From: Ochrobactrum chromiisoli
GTDB taxonomy: Bacteria > Pseudomonadota > Alphaproteobacteria > Rhizobiales > Rhizobiaceae
Assembly: GCF_026241335.1 (NCBI RefSeq)
Contig: NZ_JAPHAV010000006.1
Coordinates: 124,001-188,000 of the forward strand
Direction: 5' to 3'
Length of the DNA stretch: 64,000 bases
Shown one piece after another: positions 28,512 to 39,807 of the stretch (positions are counted from its first letter, which is position 1; every line of letters begins with the position of its first letter). Under the pieces are notes generated by a model, which did not search any database, was not told where the DNA came from, and saw only the letters and a program-made list of their open reading frames with translations. The translations under genes and the position numbers were made by a program.

Positions 28512-30218
28512 TCAGTTCGACTGACGGCGCAGGAATGCCGGAATTTCGAGCTGGTCTTCTTCCGAAGCAGCACGTGGCTGCGGACGGCCCTGATCGTCAA
28601 GCTGGCCACGACGTGGCGCATAGATTGACGCATCCTGCTGCATTGGGCGGCGCTGTTCTGGCTGGCGCATTGCAGGTTCACGATGCGCTGGTTCCAAACG
28701 TGCAGCTGGCTGCTCTTCTTCACGGCGCGTCAGACCACGGGTCAGGCGGGAAAGCAGACCCATTGGGCCGCGTTCTTCATGGACAGGCTGCTGCGGCGCT
28801 GCACGGCGTGCATTGATTTCAGCCTGTGCTACAGGCGGGAAATCCGAAACAGCTGGCATGCGTGGAGCAGGACGTGGCTCGCGAACAGGCTCTGAATGCA
28901 TCTGCTGTGGCTGCTGATAAGCCTGTGGCTGCATAGCCTGAGCCGTTGCCTGATTGTTCATCATCTGCGGCTGTGGAGCGGCTGGACGTGCAACAGGTGC
29001 GCGCTCGAAGCTGTCAGCGGCTGGCGCCTGGAAAATGCGGCTCTGCGGACGGAATTCAGGAGCTGCCGAAGCTGCTGGAGCAGCAGGCGTTGCCGGAATT
29101 TCGTTTTCAATCGACTGAGCCGCAGGCTCGGCCTGGCGTGGCTGTTCAACAACCGGAGGACGCAGAGCGCCGTGCGGAGCCATCGGCTTGGTCTGGGCAG
29201 CAGGCTTTACCGGTTGGCGAAATTCCAGCGGCGCAGGCGCCGCATCTCCAATCTGCTTGTCGATGCCAGTCGCAACAACGGATACACGGATGACGCCTTC
29301 GAGGCCTTCATCAAAGGTGGCGCCAAGAATGATGTTGGCTTCTGGATCAACTTCTTCGCGGATACGGGTTGCAGCTTCATCGACTTCAAACAGCGTCATG
29401 TCGCGGCCACCGGTGATCGAGATCAGAAGACCCTTCGCACCGCGCATCGAGGTTTCATCAAGCAGCGGATTGGCAATTGCAGCTTCAGCAGCAGCCATCG
29501 CACGGCCTTCGCCTGACGCTTCGCCTGTACCCATCATCGCCTTGCCCATTTCGCGCATGACCGAGCGAACGTCAGCAAAGTCGAGGTTGATAAGACCTTC
29601 CTTGACCATCAGATCGGTGATGCAGGCAACACCCGAATAAAGCACCTGATCAGCCATTGCGAACGCATCGGCGAAAGTGGTCTTGTCATTGGCAATGCGG
29701 AAGAGGTTCTGGTTTGGAATGACGATCAGTGTATCAACATTCTTCTGCAGTTCTTCGATGCCCAGCTCAGCCGTCTTCATGCGGCGAGCACCTTCGAAAT
29801 GGAAAGGCTTGGTAACAACGCCAACGGTGAGGATACCGCGTTCGCGTGCAGCGCGTGCCACAACAGGAGCAGCACCCGTGCCGGTACCGCCGCCCATACC
29901 AGCAGTAACAAAGCACATATGTGTGCCATTGAGGTGATCGACGATTTCGTCAATGCACTCTTCAGCAGCCGCACGACCAACTTCCGGCTGCGAGCCAGCG
30001 CCCAGACCTTCGGTGACAGCTGCACCAAGCTGGATCATGCGTTCGGACTTCGACATCGTCAAAGCCTGCGCGTCAGTGTTGGCCACAACAAAATCCACAC
30101 CGCGCAGACCGGCATTGATCATGTTGTTGACCGCATTGCCGCCGCCGCCGCCAACACCAAATACGGTGATGCGAGGCTTGAGCTCGGTGATGTCCGGCTT
30201 TTGCAAATTAATGGTCAT
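28512..30218 (-). CDS. ftsZ: Cell division protein FtsZ
   Basis: The tubulin-like GTPase that forms the division ring. The start [14 protein letters not shown] follows AGAGGA; 568 residues. GTPase signature [13 protein letters not shown] lies at about 108-120, with the N-terminal [14 protein letters not shown] and the T7-loop-containing [11 protein letters not shown]. After residue about 320 there is a very long, Pro/Gln/Ala-rich disordered linker of about 230 residues, as in Rhizobiales, then the conserved C-terminal peptide [12 protein letters not shown], which docks FtsA and other partners. It is the last gene of the ddl-ftsQ-ftsA-ftsZ run, with a strong terminator. Confidence 0.97.
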   Translation of the reverse strand: MTINLQKPDITELKPRITVFGVGGGGGNAVNNMINAGLRGVDFVVANTDAQALTMSKSERMIQLGAAVTEGLGAGSQPEVGRAAAEECIDEIVDHLNGTHMCFVTAGMGGGTGTGAAPVVARAARERGILTVGVVTKPFHFEGARRMKTAELGIEELQKNVDTLIVIPNQNLFRIANDKTTFADAFAMADQVLYSGVACITDLMVKEGLINLDFADVRSVMREMGKAMMGTGEASGEGRAMAAAEAAIANPLLDETSMRGAKGLLISITGGRDMTLFEVDEAATRIREEVDPEANIILGATFDEGLEGVIRVSVVATGIDKQIGDAAPAPLEFRQPVKPAAQTKPMAPHGALRPPVVEQPRQAEPAAQSIENEIPATPAAPAASAAPEFRPQSRIFQAPAADSFERAPVARPAAPQPQMMNNQATAQAMQPQAYQQPQQMHSEPVREPRPAPRMPAVSDFPPVAQAEINARRAAPQQPVHEERGPMGLLSRLTRGLTRREEEQPAARLEPAHREPAMRQPEQRRPMQQDASIYAPRRGQLDDQGRPQPRAASEEDQLEIPAFLRRQSN

Positions 30219-30242
30219 GGTTCTCGTTCCTCTTAAGCCTCT

Positions 30243-30263
30243 CACCGCTTCGCCGCCGCGGTG
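30243..30263 (-). promoter_or_regulatory. Hairpin in the ftsZ leader
   Basis: CACCGC (30243-30248) pairs with GCGGTG (30258-30263) around a GC-rich 9-nt loop, 25 bp before the ftsZ start. It may modulate ftsZ translation or transcript stability; this is inference. Confidence 0.35.
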
Positions 30264-30325
30264 CTAATTGGTTATTACGCTGATGGTTACGCCCACATCA
30301 CGCAATCAAATCACTCAATGTGTAC

Positions 30326-31648
30326 TCAAAAACTCTCTTTCAGCCATTGGCTGACACGTTGAATTCGCCCCCCCGTACCGGTCATAAGACCGGAGGAAGC
30401 TGCTTTCACCGACCGCTCTTCAATACCTGCCACCTGGGGGTAAATCAGAAGCCCAACGGTCGCGGAGAAAGCCGCACCCTTAGCCGCCTCTGGCAATCCT
30501 GCTATGCCTAGCGGACGCCCGATGCGTACATTCCTTGCAAGAATCCGCCTGGCAGCTTCCGGCATTCCCGGCAACTGGCTTGCGCCACCGGTCAACACCA
30601 CACGCTTACCAACAATATGGCCGAGGCCCGACTGGTTCAGCCTGTCGCGAACCAGTTCCAGCGTTTCTTCCACACGTGCACGGATGATCCGCGTCAAAAC
30701 CGAACGCGGATATTGATTGGGTACATCACGCTCGTCATCGCCAATGGGCGGCACCGAGATGAGATCGCGGTCGTCAGCTGCACTTGGCAGCGCCGAACCA
30801 TACATAACCTTGAGACGTTCAGCATCTTCCATACGCGTAGAGAAGCCGCGCGCCACGTCCATCGTGACATGCGATCCACCGATAGCGACAGCATCAGCGT
30901 GAATGAACTTGCCTTCGGAGAACACGGAGATCGTTGTTGTGCCGCCGCCCATATCGATGCAGGCCGCACCCATTTCCGCTTCATCACCCACGAGAGCGGC
31001 AAGACCGCTCGCATAAGGCGTGGCAACGATTGCTTCAACGGAAAGATGGCAACGATTGACGCAAAGCTCAAGATTACGCAAGGGTGCTGCATCAGCCGTC
31101 AACACATGCATATCAACGCCAAGGCTGTCACCCAGCATGCCAAGCGGATCGCGAATGCCGCGTTCTCCGTCAAGCGTGTAACCGACGGGCAGCGAATGCA
31201 CGAGGTGGCGTTCGGCAGCAAGCGCCTGCTTGGCGCCAGCGGCCAGCACGCGGCGAATGTCAGTCTGCTCAACTTCATGACCGCCAAGATTAACGCTTGC
31301 GGTAAAGGTTTCGCTCTTGAGACGTCCTGCGGAAATATTGACGATCAGACTGTCGACGGTCAAACCGGCCATACGTTCAGCAGCATCAACCGCAAGGCGG
31401 ATCGACTGTTCTGCGGCATCAAGATCGATAATGACACCGGACTTCACACCGCGCGAACGCTGATGACCAATGCCAAGAACTTCCATGCGATGCGTGCGCC
31501 CCGGAAGAAGCACACCGCTTTCATGCGGACGCAAGCGTGCAATCACGCAAGAGACCTTGCTTGAACCAACATCCAGAACGGTCAGTAGGCGCACCTTGCG
31601 CCCTGCCCCTCCAGCCTGTGTTGAACTTTTTCCGCCAAGAATACTCAT
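30326..31648 (-). CDS. ftsA: Cell division protein FtsA
   Basis: An actin-fold protein that anchors FtsZ to the membrane and recruits later divisome proteins. The 440-residue protein has phosphate-1 motif DVGSSKVSCVIARL, the SHS2-like 1C insertion around residues 100-180, the second ATP-binding segment IDMGGGTTTISVF, the adenosine motif VVLTGGASQLPGM and the C-terminal amphipathic membrane-targeting helix RIQRVSQWLKESF. Its start overlaps the ftsQ stop by 4 bp, and ftsZ follows about 107 bp downstream. Confidence 0.96.
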   Translation of the reverse strand: MSILGGKSSTQAGGAGRKVRLLTVLDVGSSKVSCVIARLRPHESGVLLPGRTHRMEVLGIGHQRSRGVKSGVIIDLDAAEQSIRLAVDAAERMAGLTVDSLIVNISAGRLKSETFTASVNLGGHEVEQTDIRRVLAAGAKQALAAERHLVHSLPVGYTLDGERGIRDPLGMLGDSLGVDMHVLTADAAPLRNLELCVNRCHLSVEAIVATPYASGLAALVGDEAEMGAACIDMGGGTTTISVFSEGKFIHADAVAIGGSHVTMDVARGFSTRMEDAERLKVMYGSALPSAADDRDLISVPPIGDDERDVPNQYPRSVLTRIIRARVEETLELVRDRLNQSGLGHIVGKRVVLTGGASQLPGMPEAARRILARNVRIGRPLGIAGLPEAAKGAAFSATVGLLIYPQVAGIEERSVKAASSGLMTGTGGRIQRVSQWLKESF

Positions 31649-32592
31649 ACGCGCTTCCCCGTGCGGGCTAATTCTTTCTTACGATCAGCCAAGAACTTCT
31701 GGCGCTGCTCCATACCGCTTGCCGTCAACTGAACCGTAACACGATCATCAAGACGCATATCGACCGATGCGATATCGCGGGACAGAAGATGTTTTTCCCC
31801 ATCAAGGCGTTCAATTTCCGCAAGAGCCTTCATCGGCTCATCTTCCGGCAGCATGATGCGAACGCCGTTTTCCAGCAGCAAATCCCACCGACGATCCGCA
31901 ACCCGGATATAGGCCCGAACCTTGGAAGCCAAAGCAGGATAAGCCGCAACCTCGTCCACAAAACCCTTAACGCGCTTTTCAGCGCCTTCACCCACCACAA
32001 GCGGGAGAGCATTGTAACGACCCGGACGGAATGGAACGATTGTGTCGCCCGCCGAATCAATCAGCGAAAGCTCCTGACCATTCTGCCAGACGGCGAAGGC
32101 CTTGCGCTCTTCCAACGAAACCAGCAGCGTGCCCGGATAAACCTTGCGCACTTCAGCGCTCTCAACCCAAGGCAGCTTGGCAATCGCCTGACGCGCACTT
32201 TCCGCACTCAGGCCGATCAAAGAGGTCTCGCCGTCCAGTTCAAGCTGACCCAGAATATCAATATCTGACGTTTCGCTGTTACCAACGACCTTCACGTTTT
32301 CAATAGCAAAACCGAAAGTCGAAGCAGTCGCCTTGACCATATTCTCGGAATGTCCACCAAGCACCATGCCATAGATGCCGGTTGCACCAAGAAAGCTGAG
32401 CATACCAATCGTACCGGCATAACGCGGAACATTAATATTACCCTGAAACATACGGACAGCAAAGCGGAACGGCTTGCGCAGAAAGCGCGGCAGAACAAAG
32501 GCCGCACCCGATGCATCCCGCATCGCGCCCGAACGCCTGTATTCATGTGATCTGCCGTTTAACGCAAACAAGACGCGTCCTCCACCATCCAA
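31645..32592 (-). CDS. ftsQ: Cell division protein FtsQ
   Basis: A bitopic divisome protein linking cytoplasmic and periplasmic assembly. A basic cytoplasmic part (about residues 1-55) precedes one membrane helix ([21 protein letters not shown]), the POTRA domain ([20 protein letters not shown] to [13 protein letters not shown]) and the beta domain. The longest frame (315 residues) overlaps ddl by 34 bp; a start at the later methionine MRDASGAAF (32523) would avoid the overlap and cannot be excluded. It is coupled to ftsA by overlap. Confidence 0.9.
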   Translation of the reverse strand: MDGGGRVLFALNGRSHEYRRSGAMRDASGAAFVLPRFLRKPFRFAVRMFQGNINVPRYAGTIGMLSFLGATGIYGMVLGGHSENMVKATASTFGFAIENVKVVGNSETSDIDILGQLELDGETSLIGLSAESARQAIAKLPWVESAEVRKVYPGTLLVSLEERKAFAVWQNGQELSLIDSAGDTIVPFRPGRYNALPLVVGEGAEKRVKGFVDEVAAYPALASKVRAYIRVADRRWDLLLENGVRIMLPEDEPMKALAEIERLDGEKHLLSRDIASVDMRLDDRVTVQLTASGMEQRQKFLADRKKELARTGKRV

Positions 32593-33506
32593 CTCAACAA
32601 TTCACCAAAAGAGATACCTGCCGTCTTCGCGATGTCAGGTACGAGCGAGGTAGGAGTCATGCCCGGCTGAGTATTCACTTCCAGCCAGATAACTTCGCCT
32701 TCTTCAGAAAAACGATCATCGAAACGGAAGTCTGATCTGCTTACGCCCCGACACCCGATTGCCCGATGCGCCGTAAGGGCCATTGTTTGTATTTTTTGGT
32801 AAATATTTGGTAAAATTTTTGCCGGACATACGTGAGTTGATGCGCCAGGCACGTATTTTGAATCAAAATCGTAGAACTGATGCCCCACCGGAATGATCTC
32901 GCAGACATCCATCACGCGATCACCCATCACCGCGCAGGTCAACTCACGGCCGGGGATGTATTTTTCAACCAGAACTTCGGCACCATAATTCCATTCGGCA
33001 GAGCCGATGATCTGCGGCGCATGCGTCTGGTCTTCCTTGACGATAACAACACCGAAGCTGGAGCCTTCACGCACAGGCTTGACGACGTAAGGAGGCTGCA
33101 TAGGGTGCTCGGAACCAATATCAAAACGGTTCATGAGACGCGAAGGCGCAACCGTGACGCCGGCCGCAGCAGCAACCTTTTTGGCGCGATCCTTGTCCAT
33201 GGCAAGCGCTGAAGCCAACACGCCAGAATGCGTGTAAGGAATTTGAAGATATTCAAGAATCCCCTGAATAGTACCGTCTTCACCAAACGGACCATGCAGC
33301 GCATTAAACACCACGTCAGGCTTCAATTCAGCAAGAACGCTTGCAACATTACGATCAACATCAATGCGCGTGACGCGATAGCCGCATTCTTCGAGGGTCG
33401 CAGCACAGGCAATACCCGACGAAAGACTGACCGGACGCTCTGATGAGAAACCGCCCATCAAAACGGCAACATGCTTTACAGCCTTCTGTCCAGCCATGTC
33501 AGTCAT
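32559..33506 (-). CDS. ddl: D-alanine--D-alanine ligase
   Basis: Makes the D-Ala-D-Ala dipeptide that MurF uses. The 315-residue protein has the ATP-grasp fold: [19 protein letters not shown] at the N terminus, [12 protein letters not shown], the substrate loop region [21 protein letters not shown], and the C-terminal SRSDFRFDD and [14 protein letters not shown] (metal and D-Ala ligands). It opens the second dcw transcription unit, behind a terminator and a CtrA-like half-site. A short AT-rich stretch (32783-32822) encodes [11 protein letters not shown] with codon use unlike the rest. Confidence 0.95.
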   Translation of the reverse strand: MTDMAGQKAVKHVAVLMGGFSSERPVSLSSGIACAATLEECGYRVTRIDVDRNVASVLAELKPDVVFNALHGPFGEDGTIQGILEYLQIPYTHSGVLASALAMDKDRAKKVAAAAGVTVAPSRLMNRFDIGSEHPMQPPYVVKPVREGSSFGVVIVKEDQTHAPQIIGSAEWNYGAEVLVEKYIPGRELTCAVMGDRVMDVCEIIPVGHQFYDFDSKYVPGASTHVCPAKILPNIYQKIQTMALTAHRAIGCRGVSRSDFRFDDRFSEEGEVIWLEVNTQPGMTPTSLVPDIAKTAGISFGELLSWMVEDASCLR

Positions 33507-33620
33507 CCCCTCTGCGCATTCCCTGCGCTCGAATCAAAAATAGAATCAGGATAGCCCACCCACATTACGCAGCAGACACCCAAGTCAGGAAAAACCCTGA
33601 CGAATCAAATCACTGTACGG

Positions 33621-33628
33621 TTAACCAT
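33621..33628. promoter_or_regulatory. CtrA-like half-site upstream of ddl
   Basis: TTAACCAT at 33621-33628 equals the extended half-site of the cell-cycle regulator CtrA, 115 bp before ddl. The second half at the standard 7-bp spacing is not present, so this is a weak candidate. Confidence 0.35.
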
Positions 33629-33706
33629 AAAGAATCAGAGAGTTGATTCCGTGGCAAGCCCCTATCAAAAGGGGAGCACGTTTCGAATCACTCAATAAGC
33701 ACAAAA

Positions 33707-33738
33707 AAGCCCGGAATTTCAGTGGGAAATCCGGGCTT
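33707..33738 (-). terminator. Rho-independent terminator after murB
   Basis: GCCCGG-A-ATTTC / GAAAT-CCGGGC with a 5-nt loop and one bulged base; on the minus strand it is followed by TTTTTTGTGC. It separates murB from ddl and so divides the dcw cluster. Confidence 0.88.
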
Positions 33739-33754
33739 CTTAAGAATGGACTTT

Positions 33755-34708
33755 TTATAAGAATTCTTTCACTTCCCGCCCTTCGCGGAACAAGCCGAGC
33801 CGCTTAATCTCCCAATGAAGGCGAATGCCTGAATTCTCATAAACTTTAGCGCGAACTGTCTCGCCAAGCGTTTCAAGGTCATATCCGGTAGCGTCGCCGG
33901 TATTGATCATGAAGTTGCAATGCATCTCTGACATCTGCGCGCCACCCACGCGCAAGCCACGGCAACCAGCTTTATCAATTTCCTTCCACGCAGACGTGCC
34001 TTCAGGATTCTTGAAAGTTGAACCGCCCGTTTTTTCGCGCACAGGCTGCACCGTTTCGCGGTGATTCTGCACCGCATCCATAGCCTTCTGAATTTCGTCG
34101 CGGTCGCCCGGAATACCTTCAAACAGAGCCGAGGTGAAAATCAGCTCAGGCGATGCCGAGGAATAGCGATAGGCGTAGCCCATATCGGCGTTGGACAGGA
34201 TATGCAGTTCACCCTTGCGATCCAGCGCACGCACTTCAACCACACGCTCGCGCGTTTCAACCCCATTGGCACCGGCATTCATGCGCAGAGCACCACCAAT
34301 GCCACCGGGAATGCCATGGTAGAAGTGAAAGCCGCTGAGCCCCGCTTCAAGTGCTGCCGCTGCCACACGTTTATCCGGCGTCGCGGTCCCTGCTCTCAAC
34401 TGTGTTTGCGAAACCTGCTCGACATGACCAAACCCCTTGGCAGACAGACGCACGACAAAGCCCGGGATTCCACCGTCACGCACCAAGAGATTGGAACCGA
34501 TACCCACAACCAGAAGGGGAATCTCTTCCGGCACAGCCTTCAAAAATTCAGACAAATCTTCTTCATCAGCAGGCTGAAACAGAACCTGTGCAGGACCGCC
34601 GGCACGGAACCATGTAATCTTATCCATACCAGCATCCGGCGTCAGCTTGCCACGCAGTCCCGACAGCCTTCCATCAAGCTTCTTGAGAAGCGCCTCGCCG
34701 CTTTCCAT
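33755..34708 (-). CDS. murB: UDP-N-acetylenolpyruvoylglucosamine reductase
   Basis: Reduces UDP-GlcNAc-enolpyruvate to UDP-MurNAc with FAD and NADPH. Visible are the FAD-binding segment [39 protein letters not shown], the catalytic serine region GSTFKNPEG and [25 protein letters not shown]. At 317 residues without the long inserted loop it is type II MurB. The start overlaps the murC stop (TAATG). It is the last gene of the rsmH-murB unit and is followed by a terminator. Confidence 0.96.
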   Translation of the reverse strand: MESGEALLKKLDGRLSGLRGKLTPDAGMDKITWFRAGGPAQVLFQPADEEDLSEFLKAVPEEIPLLVVGIGSNLLVRDGGIPGFVVRLSAKGFGHVEQVSQTQLRAGTATPDKRVAAAALEAGLSGFHFYHGIPGGIGGALRMNAGANGVETRERVVEVRALDRKGELHILSNADMGYAYRYSSASPELIFTSALFEGIPGDRDEIQKAMDAVQNHRETVQPVREKTGGSTFKNPEGTSAWKEIDKAGCRGLRVGGAQMSEMHCNFMINTGDATGYDLETLGETVRAKVYENSGIRLHWEIKRLGLFREGREVKEFL

Positions 34709-36114
34709 TACTTTTTACCCTGTTCAGCCAGCTCTTTCGGCAATGCATAAGCCCATTGCGTGATACTGCCTGCACCCAGACAGACCACGAAATCCCCAGG
34801 TTCAGCAATCGATGCGACCAGTGGCGCCAAGGTTTCCGGCCCGCTTGCAAAACGCGCATCGCGATGCCCTGCCGTTTTGATACGAGAAACCAGCATTTCC
34901 GAATTCACACCCTCAATCGGGTCCTCACCTGCTGTATAAACCGGCATTACGATAACAGTGTCAGCATCATTAAAGCACGCTGCAAACTCATCAAACAGGC
35001 TATGCAAGCGCGTGTAGCGATGCGGCTGAACAATACCGATCACACGACCCTTGGTTGCTTCACGCGCAGCCTTCAGCACCGCGCGGATTTCAACCGGATG
35101 ATGGCCATAGTCGTCGAAAATCTCAACGCCATTCCACGATCCCGTATGGGTGAAGCGACGCTTGACGCCACCAAATGCCCCAAGTCCACGACGAATATCG
35201 TCTGCCGAAATACCCAACTCATGTGCGACAGCAATCGCAGCCGTCGCATTGGAAACATTGTGCAGACCCGGCATTGGCAAGCGCAGATCCTTGATCTCGG
35301 TTGTTTCGCCCTTGCGCGAACGGATCAGGACGTCAAACAGGCTGACAGCGCCGTCCATGCGATGATTGACAAAACGCACATCAGCCTGCGGGTTCTGCCC
35401 ATAAGTCACAATGCGACGATCTTCGATGCGGCTGACCAGAGCCTGCACTTCAGGATGATCAAGGCACATCACGCCAAACCCATAAAACGGCACATTCTCA
35501 ACGAACTGCGCAAAAGCCGCGCGCACATTGTCGAAATTGCCATAGTGATCCAGATGTTCCGGATCGATATTGGTCACAACCGCAATATCGGCAGGCAGCT
35601 TAAGGAAGGTGCCATCGCTTTCATCGGCTTCAACAACCATCCAGTCGCCGTCCCCCATGCGTGCATTGGTGCCGTAAGCATTGATGATGCCGCCATTGAT
35701 AACCGTCGGATCAAGATGACCAGCATCAAGCAGCGCTGCGACCATCGACGTGGTCGTGGTCTTGCCGTGCGTGCCGCCAATGGCAACCGCACGACGAAAG
35801 CGCATCAGCTCGGCCAGCATTTCCGCACGGCGAACGATCGGCAAAAGCTTTTCGCGCGCACTCACAAGTTCAGGATTGTTTTTGCGGATCGCCGTCGAGA
35901 CAACGATGACTTCGGCATCGCCAAGGTTCTCGGCCTTGTGACCGACAAAGACTTCAATGCCCTTCTCGCGCAGACGCTGCACATTGGCGCTGTCCGACTG
36001 ATCCGAACCCTGAACCTTATAGCCGAGATTGTGCAGCACTTCCGCAATGCCGCTCATGCCAATGCCGCCGATCCCGATAAAATGGACAAGCCCGATATTC
36101 AGCGGCATTTTCAT
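34708..36114 (-). CDS. murC: UDP-N-acetylmuramate--L-alanine ligase
   Basis: Adds L-Ala to UDP-MurNAc with ATP, the first amino acid of the stem peptide. Motifs: UDP-binding [25 protein letters not shown] loop [39 protein letters not shown] and the ligase-domain [10 protein letters not shown]. Length is 468 residues. Its ATG overlaps the TGA stop of murG (ATGA); a second in-frame ATG two codons later is also possible. Confidence 0.97.
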   Translation of the reverse strand: MKMPLNIGLVHFIGIGGIGMSGIAEVLHNLGYKVQGSDQSDSANVQRLREKGIEVFVGHKAENLGDAEVIVVSTAIRKNNPELVSAREKLLPIVRRAEMLAELMRFRRAVAIGGTHGKTTTTSMVAALLDAGHLDPTVINGGIINAYGTNARMGDGDWMVVEADESDGTFLKLPADIAVVTNIDPEHLDHYGNFDNVRAAFAQFVENVPFYGFGVMCLDHPEVQALVSRIEDRRIVTYGQNPQADVRFVNHRMDGAVSLFDVLIRSRKGETTEIKDLRLPMPGLHNVSNATAAIAVAHELGISADDIRRGLGAFGGVKRRFTHTGSWNGVEIFDDYGHHPVEIRAVLKAAREATKGRVIGIVQPHRYTRLHSLFDEFAACFNDADTVIVMPVYTAGEDPIEGVNSEMLVSRIKTAGHRDARFASGPETLAPLVASIAEPGDFVVCLGAGSITQWAYALPKELAEQGKK

Positions 36115-37238
36115 GGCCGAGTTCCTTCTTTGAATTCCTGAACAGATTTACCTGCTGCAATAGCCTCTGCAAGATCGGCAAGCAACTGCGTGGCATCCGG
36201 CTTACCAACGCTTTTTGCCGCTTTTGCCTGCTGTTCGAGCCTTTCAGGCGCATTCATGGCTGAACAGATGATTTCGGCGAGCCGCTGCGGTGTAAGCTCT
36301 GCCTGACGCACGACCTCGCAACCTCCTGCCGCAGCAAGGGCCGCCGCATTCGCAGCCTGATCATGATCAAGCGCATGCGGAAACGGCACCAGCATGGCCG
36401 GACGGCCAATCGCCGCAATTTCTGAAACGGTGGATGCGCCTGAGCGCGAAATCACAAAATGCGCATCTGCAATGCGCGCGGGCATGTCGTTGAAAAAGGG
36501 TGCCACATCGGCTGGAATTTTCAGCCTCTGATAGGCAGCACGGACGGATGCCTCGTCCTCTTTACGCGCCTGTTGTGTAATCAGCAGCCGTGCGCGTTCG
36601 CTCTCCGGCATAAGCGCAATTGCTTCGGGAATAGCATTTGAGAAAAACTGCGCACCCTGACTACCACCGAATACCAGAAGGCGAAAACGCTGCCCCTCTT
36701 TGGCTGGCTTATAAGACGTGTTGGCAGCCGCAAGCACAGGCGGGCGAACCGGATTGCCGGTCGCAACGATCTTGTCAGAAAAAGCACCGCTTGTTTCTGG
36801 CAGGAACCCACCAGCAATCGCTTTCACGCGCGAAGCCAGTCCCTTATTGGCTCGGCCCATGACAGCGTTCTGCTCATGGACAAGCGTCGGAATGCCCATA
36901 TTGCCTGCTGCATAAAGCGGCGGCAATGTCGGATAGCCACCAAAGCCTGCGACAAGCTTCGGCTTGAGGCGACGAAACAATTTGCGGCTGTCGAGATTAC
37001 CCTGCCACAACGACCACAATGTGCGTGCCAGCGCAATTGGATTGCGTCCGGCGATGGTGGCAGAGCGGATCACGTGCACATGGTCCTCTGCAAAGGCACC
37101 GGCAAAACGCTGCGCCCGTGCATCGGTCGCCAGATGCACGTCCCATCCGCGAGACTTCAATTCGTGCGCCAGCGCTTCAGCTGGAAACAGATGACCGCCC
37201 GTTCCCCCGGCGGCCAATACGATTACGCCTTTTCCCAT
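36111..37238 (-). CDS. murG: Undecaprenyl-PP-MurNAc-pentapeptide GlcNAc transferase
   Basis: Converts lipid I to lipid II at the inner face of the membrane. The start [24 protein letters not shown] gives 375 residues; an earlier in-frame methionine would overlap ftsW. Signature segments are [47 protein letters not shown] and [22 protein letters not shown] with DHDQAANA. The gene lies between ftsW (8 bp) and murC (overlap). Confidence 0.96.
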   Translation of the reverse strand: MGKGVIVLAAGGTGGHLFPAEALAHELKSRGWDVHLATDARAQRFAGAFAEDHVHVIRSATIAGRNPIALARTLWSLWQGNLDSRKLFRRLKPKLVAGFGGYPTLPPLYAAGNMGIPTLVHEQNAVMGRANKGLASRVKAIAGGFLPETSGAFSDKIVATGNPVRPPVLAAANTSYKPAKEGQRFRLLVFGGSQGAQFFSNAIPEAIALMPESERARLLITQQARKEDEASVRAAYQRLKIPADVAPFFNDMPARIADAHFVISRSGASTVSEIAAIGRPAMLVPFPHALDHDQAANAAALAAAGGCEVVRQAELTPQRLAEIICSAMNAPERLEQQAKAAKSVGKPDATQLLADLAEAIAAGKSVQEFKEGTRP

Positions 37239-37245
37239 AATCCCC

Positions 37246-38394
37246 TCACAAAGCCGGAATGCGCTCGCCCATACCAACCGTATGCGTCATGCGCGCTTCC
37301 GGGCGACGACGGGTCAGCGCCAGCAAAATGCCCATCGTGATTGCAATAGCGACCAGCGAGGAACCACCATAAGAAATGAATGGAAGCGTCATGCCCTTGG
37401 CAGGCATCAGATGCAGATTAACGGCCATGTTAATAATCGACTGGAAGCCGAACAGAATCACGATGCCCGACACAGCCAGACGTGTGAATGCGTCACGCTC
37501 GCGAAGCGCAATCGAAAGCCCGCGGATCACGATAAAAGCGAAAAGCGCCATGATGATCATGCAGAGAATGATGCCATATTCTTCTGCGGCAACTGAAAAG
37601 ATAAAATCGGTGTGACTGTCTGGAATACTGCGCTTGACGATGCCTTCACCCGGCCCCTGGCCGAACCAGCCACCGCGCAAAAGAGCCTCACGCCCCATAT
37701 CCACCTGAAACGTATCACCTTCACCCGTCATAAAGCGATTAACACGGCCCGCAACGTGATCCAGTGTCATATAGGCACCGAAAGCACCGACCGCTGCAAT
37801 ACCGCCAAGGACCAGAATCCACAGCATCGGCAGACCGGCGAGGAAGAACATTGCGCCCCATGTGCCGGTGGTAAGCATGGTCTGACCAAAGTCGGGCTGC
37901 AACATCAACAATCCGGCCGTCACACAAAACAGCATCATCGCCAGAAAATAGCCCGGCATCTCACCACCGCGTTCACGCTCGGAGAAAAGCCAGGCGCAGA
38001 TGACCACAAAGGCTGGCTTCATGAATTCAGACGGCTGAATAGACAAGCCTGCAAGGCTCACCCATCGACGCGCACCCTTGATCTCGATACCCACAAAAAG
38101 TGCGGCCGCCATCAAAAACAGCGACACACAAAGCAGCACCAGCGCAAAGCGCCGGATCTGGCGTGGTGTCAAAAACGACACGCCAATCATCACAATCAGA
38201 GCCGGGATCATGAAGAAGATCTGACGCTCAACAAAATGGAAGCTGTTAAGGCCAATGCGCTGTGCAACGGCAGGACTTGCCGCAAAGGACAACAGCACAC
38301 CAAGCCCCATCAGAGCCAGACATGCAGCCAGAAAGTAACGGTCGATTGTCCACCACCAGTTGGCGACAGGACCACGGTCAACGCGACTTACCAT
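37246..38394 (-). CDS. ftsW: SEDS glycosyltransferase FtsW
   Basis: The septal peptidoglycan polymerase that works with FtsI. About ten membrane helices are visible in 382 residues, with the SEDS signature in [26 protein letters not shown], the [16 protein letters not shown] segment and the periplasmic loop [30 protein letters not shown], and the C-terminal [17 protein letters not shown]. These all match FtsW/RodA; the context says FtsW. Its ATG overlaps the murD stop. Confidence 0.95.
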   Translation of the reverse strand: MVSRVDRGPVANWWWTIDRYFLAACLALMGLGVLLSFAASPAVAQRIGLNSFHFVERQIFFMIPALIVMIGVSFLTPRQIRRFALVLLCVSLFLMAAALFVGIEIKGARRWVSLAGLSIQPSEFMKPAFVVICAWLFSERERGGEMPGYFLAMMLFCVTAGLLMLQPDFGQTMLTTGTWGAMFFLAGLPMLWILVLGGIAAVGAFGAYMTLDHVAGRVNRFMTGEGDTFQVDMGREALLRGGWFGQGPGEGIVKRSIPDSHTDFIFSVAAEEYGIILCMIIMALFAFIVIRGLSIALRERDAFTRLAVSGIVILFGFQSIINMAVNLHLMPAKGMTLPFISYGGSSLVAIAITMGILLALTRRRPEARMTHTVGMGERIPAL

Positions 38395-39797
38395 CAGCTT
38401 TCCCTTCCAATTGGTTCAATACCGGGGAGCGTGAGAACGGTGGTGCGGAATGCATCACCACGTTTTTCAAAATTCTGAAACTGATCAAAGCTTGCACAAG
38501 CCGGTGAAAGCAGAACCACGGGTTCGCTTGCCGCATCATTGCCTGCATCGCGCGCGGCGTGCTCAACCGCAACAGCCAGCGTGTCGGAAATCTCAAATGG
38601 CACGGCGTCGCCCAGCGTCGCAGCAAACTGTGCTGCCGCTTCACCAATCAGATAGGCTTTTGTTATACGCGGAAAGAATTCCGACAAAGCGCTGATACCG
38701 CCAGCCTTGGGCACACCGCCGGCGATCCAGTAAATATGATCAGCAAAAGACGACAACGCCGGAGCTGTCGCCTCCGCATTGGTCGCCTTTGAATCATTGA
38801 CGAACAGAACCTTGCCGCGATGGCCAACCTGTTCCATGCGATGCGCAAGACCCGGAAAAGTTTTCAAACCCGCACGAATTTCTTCAATTGATAGGCCCAC
38901 CGACAAACAGGCCGCAATTGCAGCCAACGCGTTCTGCGCATTATGCGCGCCGCGCAAAGAGCCAATGCCTTCAAGGGAAGCCAGTTCTTCGGCTTTGCCA
39001 TTTGTGGCACAATAAAGCTTTGCGCCTTCGGCGAAGCTTCCGTTTTCAAGCCGCTTATCCTTGGAGATCCTTGCAACGTTTACGCTGCTGCTTTCAAGAC
39101 GATCTGCGATACCCGCACAATATGCATCATCCACGCCGATGATTGCCACGCCGCTATTCGCAACCAGCCGTTCTTTGATAGCGGCATAGTTTTCCATCGA
39201 GCCGTGGCGATCAAGATGATCCGGCGTCAGGTTCAGCAGAATACCGGCAGTCGGGTTCAGCGATGGTGCGAGATCAATCTGATAAGACGAGCACTCAACC
39301 ACATAGAAACGGCCTGGCGCAGGCGCTTCCAATGTGAGGATTGCTGTACCGATATTGCCGCCGAGTTGCATGTCGCGGCCTGAAGCCTTGATGATATGGG
39401 CAATCAGTGCGGTTGTGGTGGATTTGCCGTTTGTGCCGGTGATGGCGATAAACGGACAATCGGGTGCAATATGATTGCGCTCGCGAACAAAGAGTTCGAC
39501 ATCACCAATAATTTCAACGCCATTTGCACGAGCCAGATCAACGCTCCAATGTGGCTTCGGATGGGTCAGCGGCACGCCGGGTGAAAGCACAAAGGCAGCG
39601 AACTGTGACCAGTCCGCCTGCCTCAAATCCCCCGTCGCAATGCCTGCGCTCTGCGCACGTGCCACACTGTCGGGATTATCGTCCCAGGCAATGATCTTCG
39701 CACCACCGGCAACGATTGCCTTGGCGGTGGCGATGCCCGACCCGCCCAGTCCGAAGAGGGCGATAGTCTTGTCTTTAAGGGCGGTGATCGGGATCAT
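38394..39797 (-). CDS. murD: UDP-N-acetylmuramoylalanine--D-glutamate ligase
   Basis: Adds D-Glu to the muramyl precursor with ATP. The 467-residue protein has the N-terminal UDP-binding [22 protein letters not shown] loop [47 protein letters not shown] and the C-terminal [12 protein letters not shown] with IAGGVPK. It follows mraY by 10 bp and overlaps ftsW. Confidence 0.96.
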   Translation of the reverse strand: MIPITALKDKTIALFGLGGSGIATAKAIVAGGAKIIAWDDNPDSVARAQSAGIATGDLRQADWSQFAAFVLSPGVPLTHPKPHWSVDLARANGVEIIGDVELFVRERNHIAPDCPFIAITGTNGKSTTTALIAHIIKASGRDMQLGGNIGTAILTLEAPAPGRFYVVECSSYQIDLAPSLNPTAGILLNLTPDHLDRHGSMENYAAIKERLVANSGVAIIGVDDAYCAGIADRLESSSVNVARISKDKRLENGSFAEGAKLYCATNGKAEELASLEGIGSLRGAHNAQNALAAIAACLSVGLSIEEIRAGLKTFPGLAHRMEQVGHRGKVLFVNDSKATNAEATAPALSSFADHIYWIAGGVPKAGGISALSEFFPRITKAYLIGEAAAQFAATLGDAVPFEISDTLAVAVEHAARDAGNDAASEPVVLLSPACASFDQFQNFEKRGDAFRTTVLTLPGIEPIGRES

Positions 39798-39807
39798 TCT
39801 GTTTGCC

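Noticed and set aside
34756-36141. Open frame of 461 codons on the plus strand
   Set aside because: Antisense to murC over its full length; the murC motifs are intact on the other strand, and the product is low in recognisable structure.
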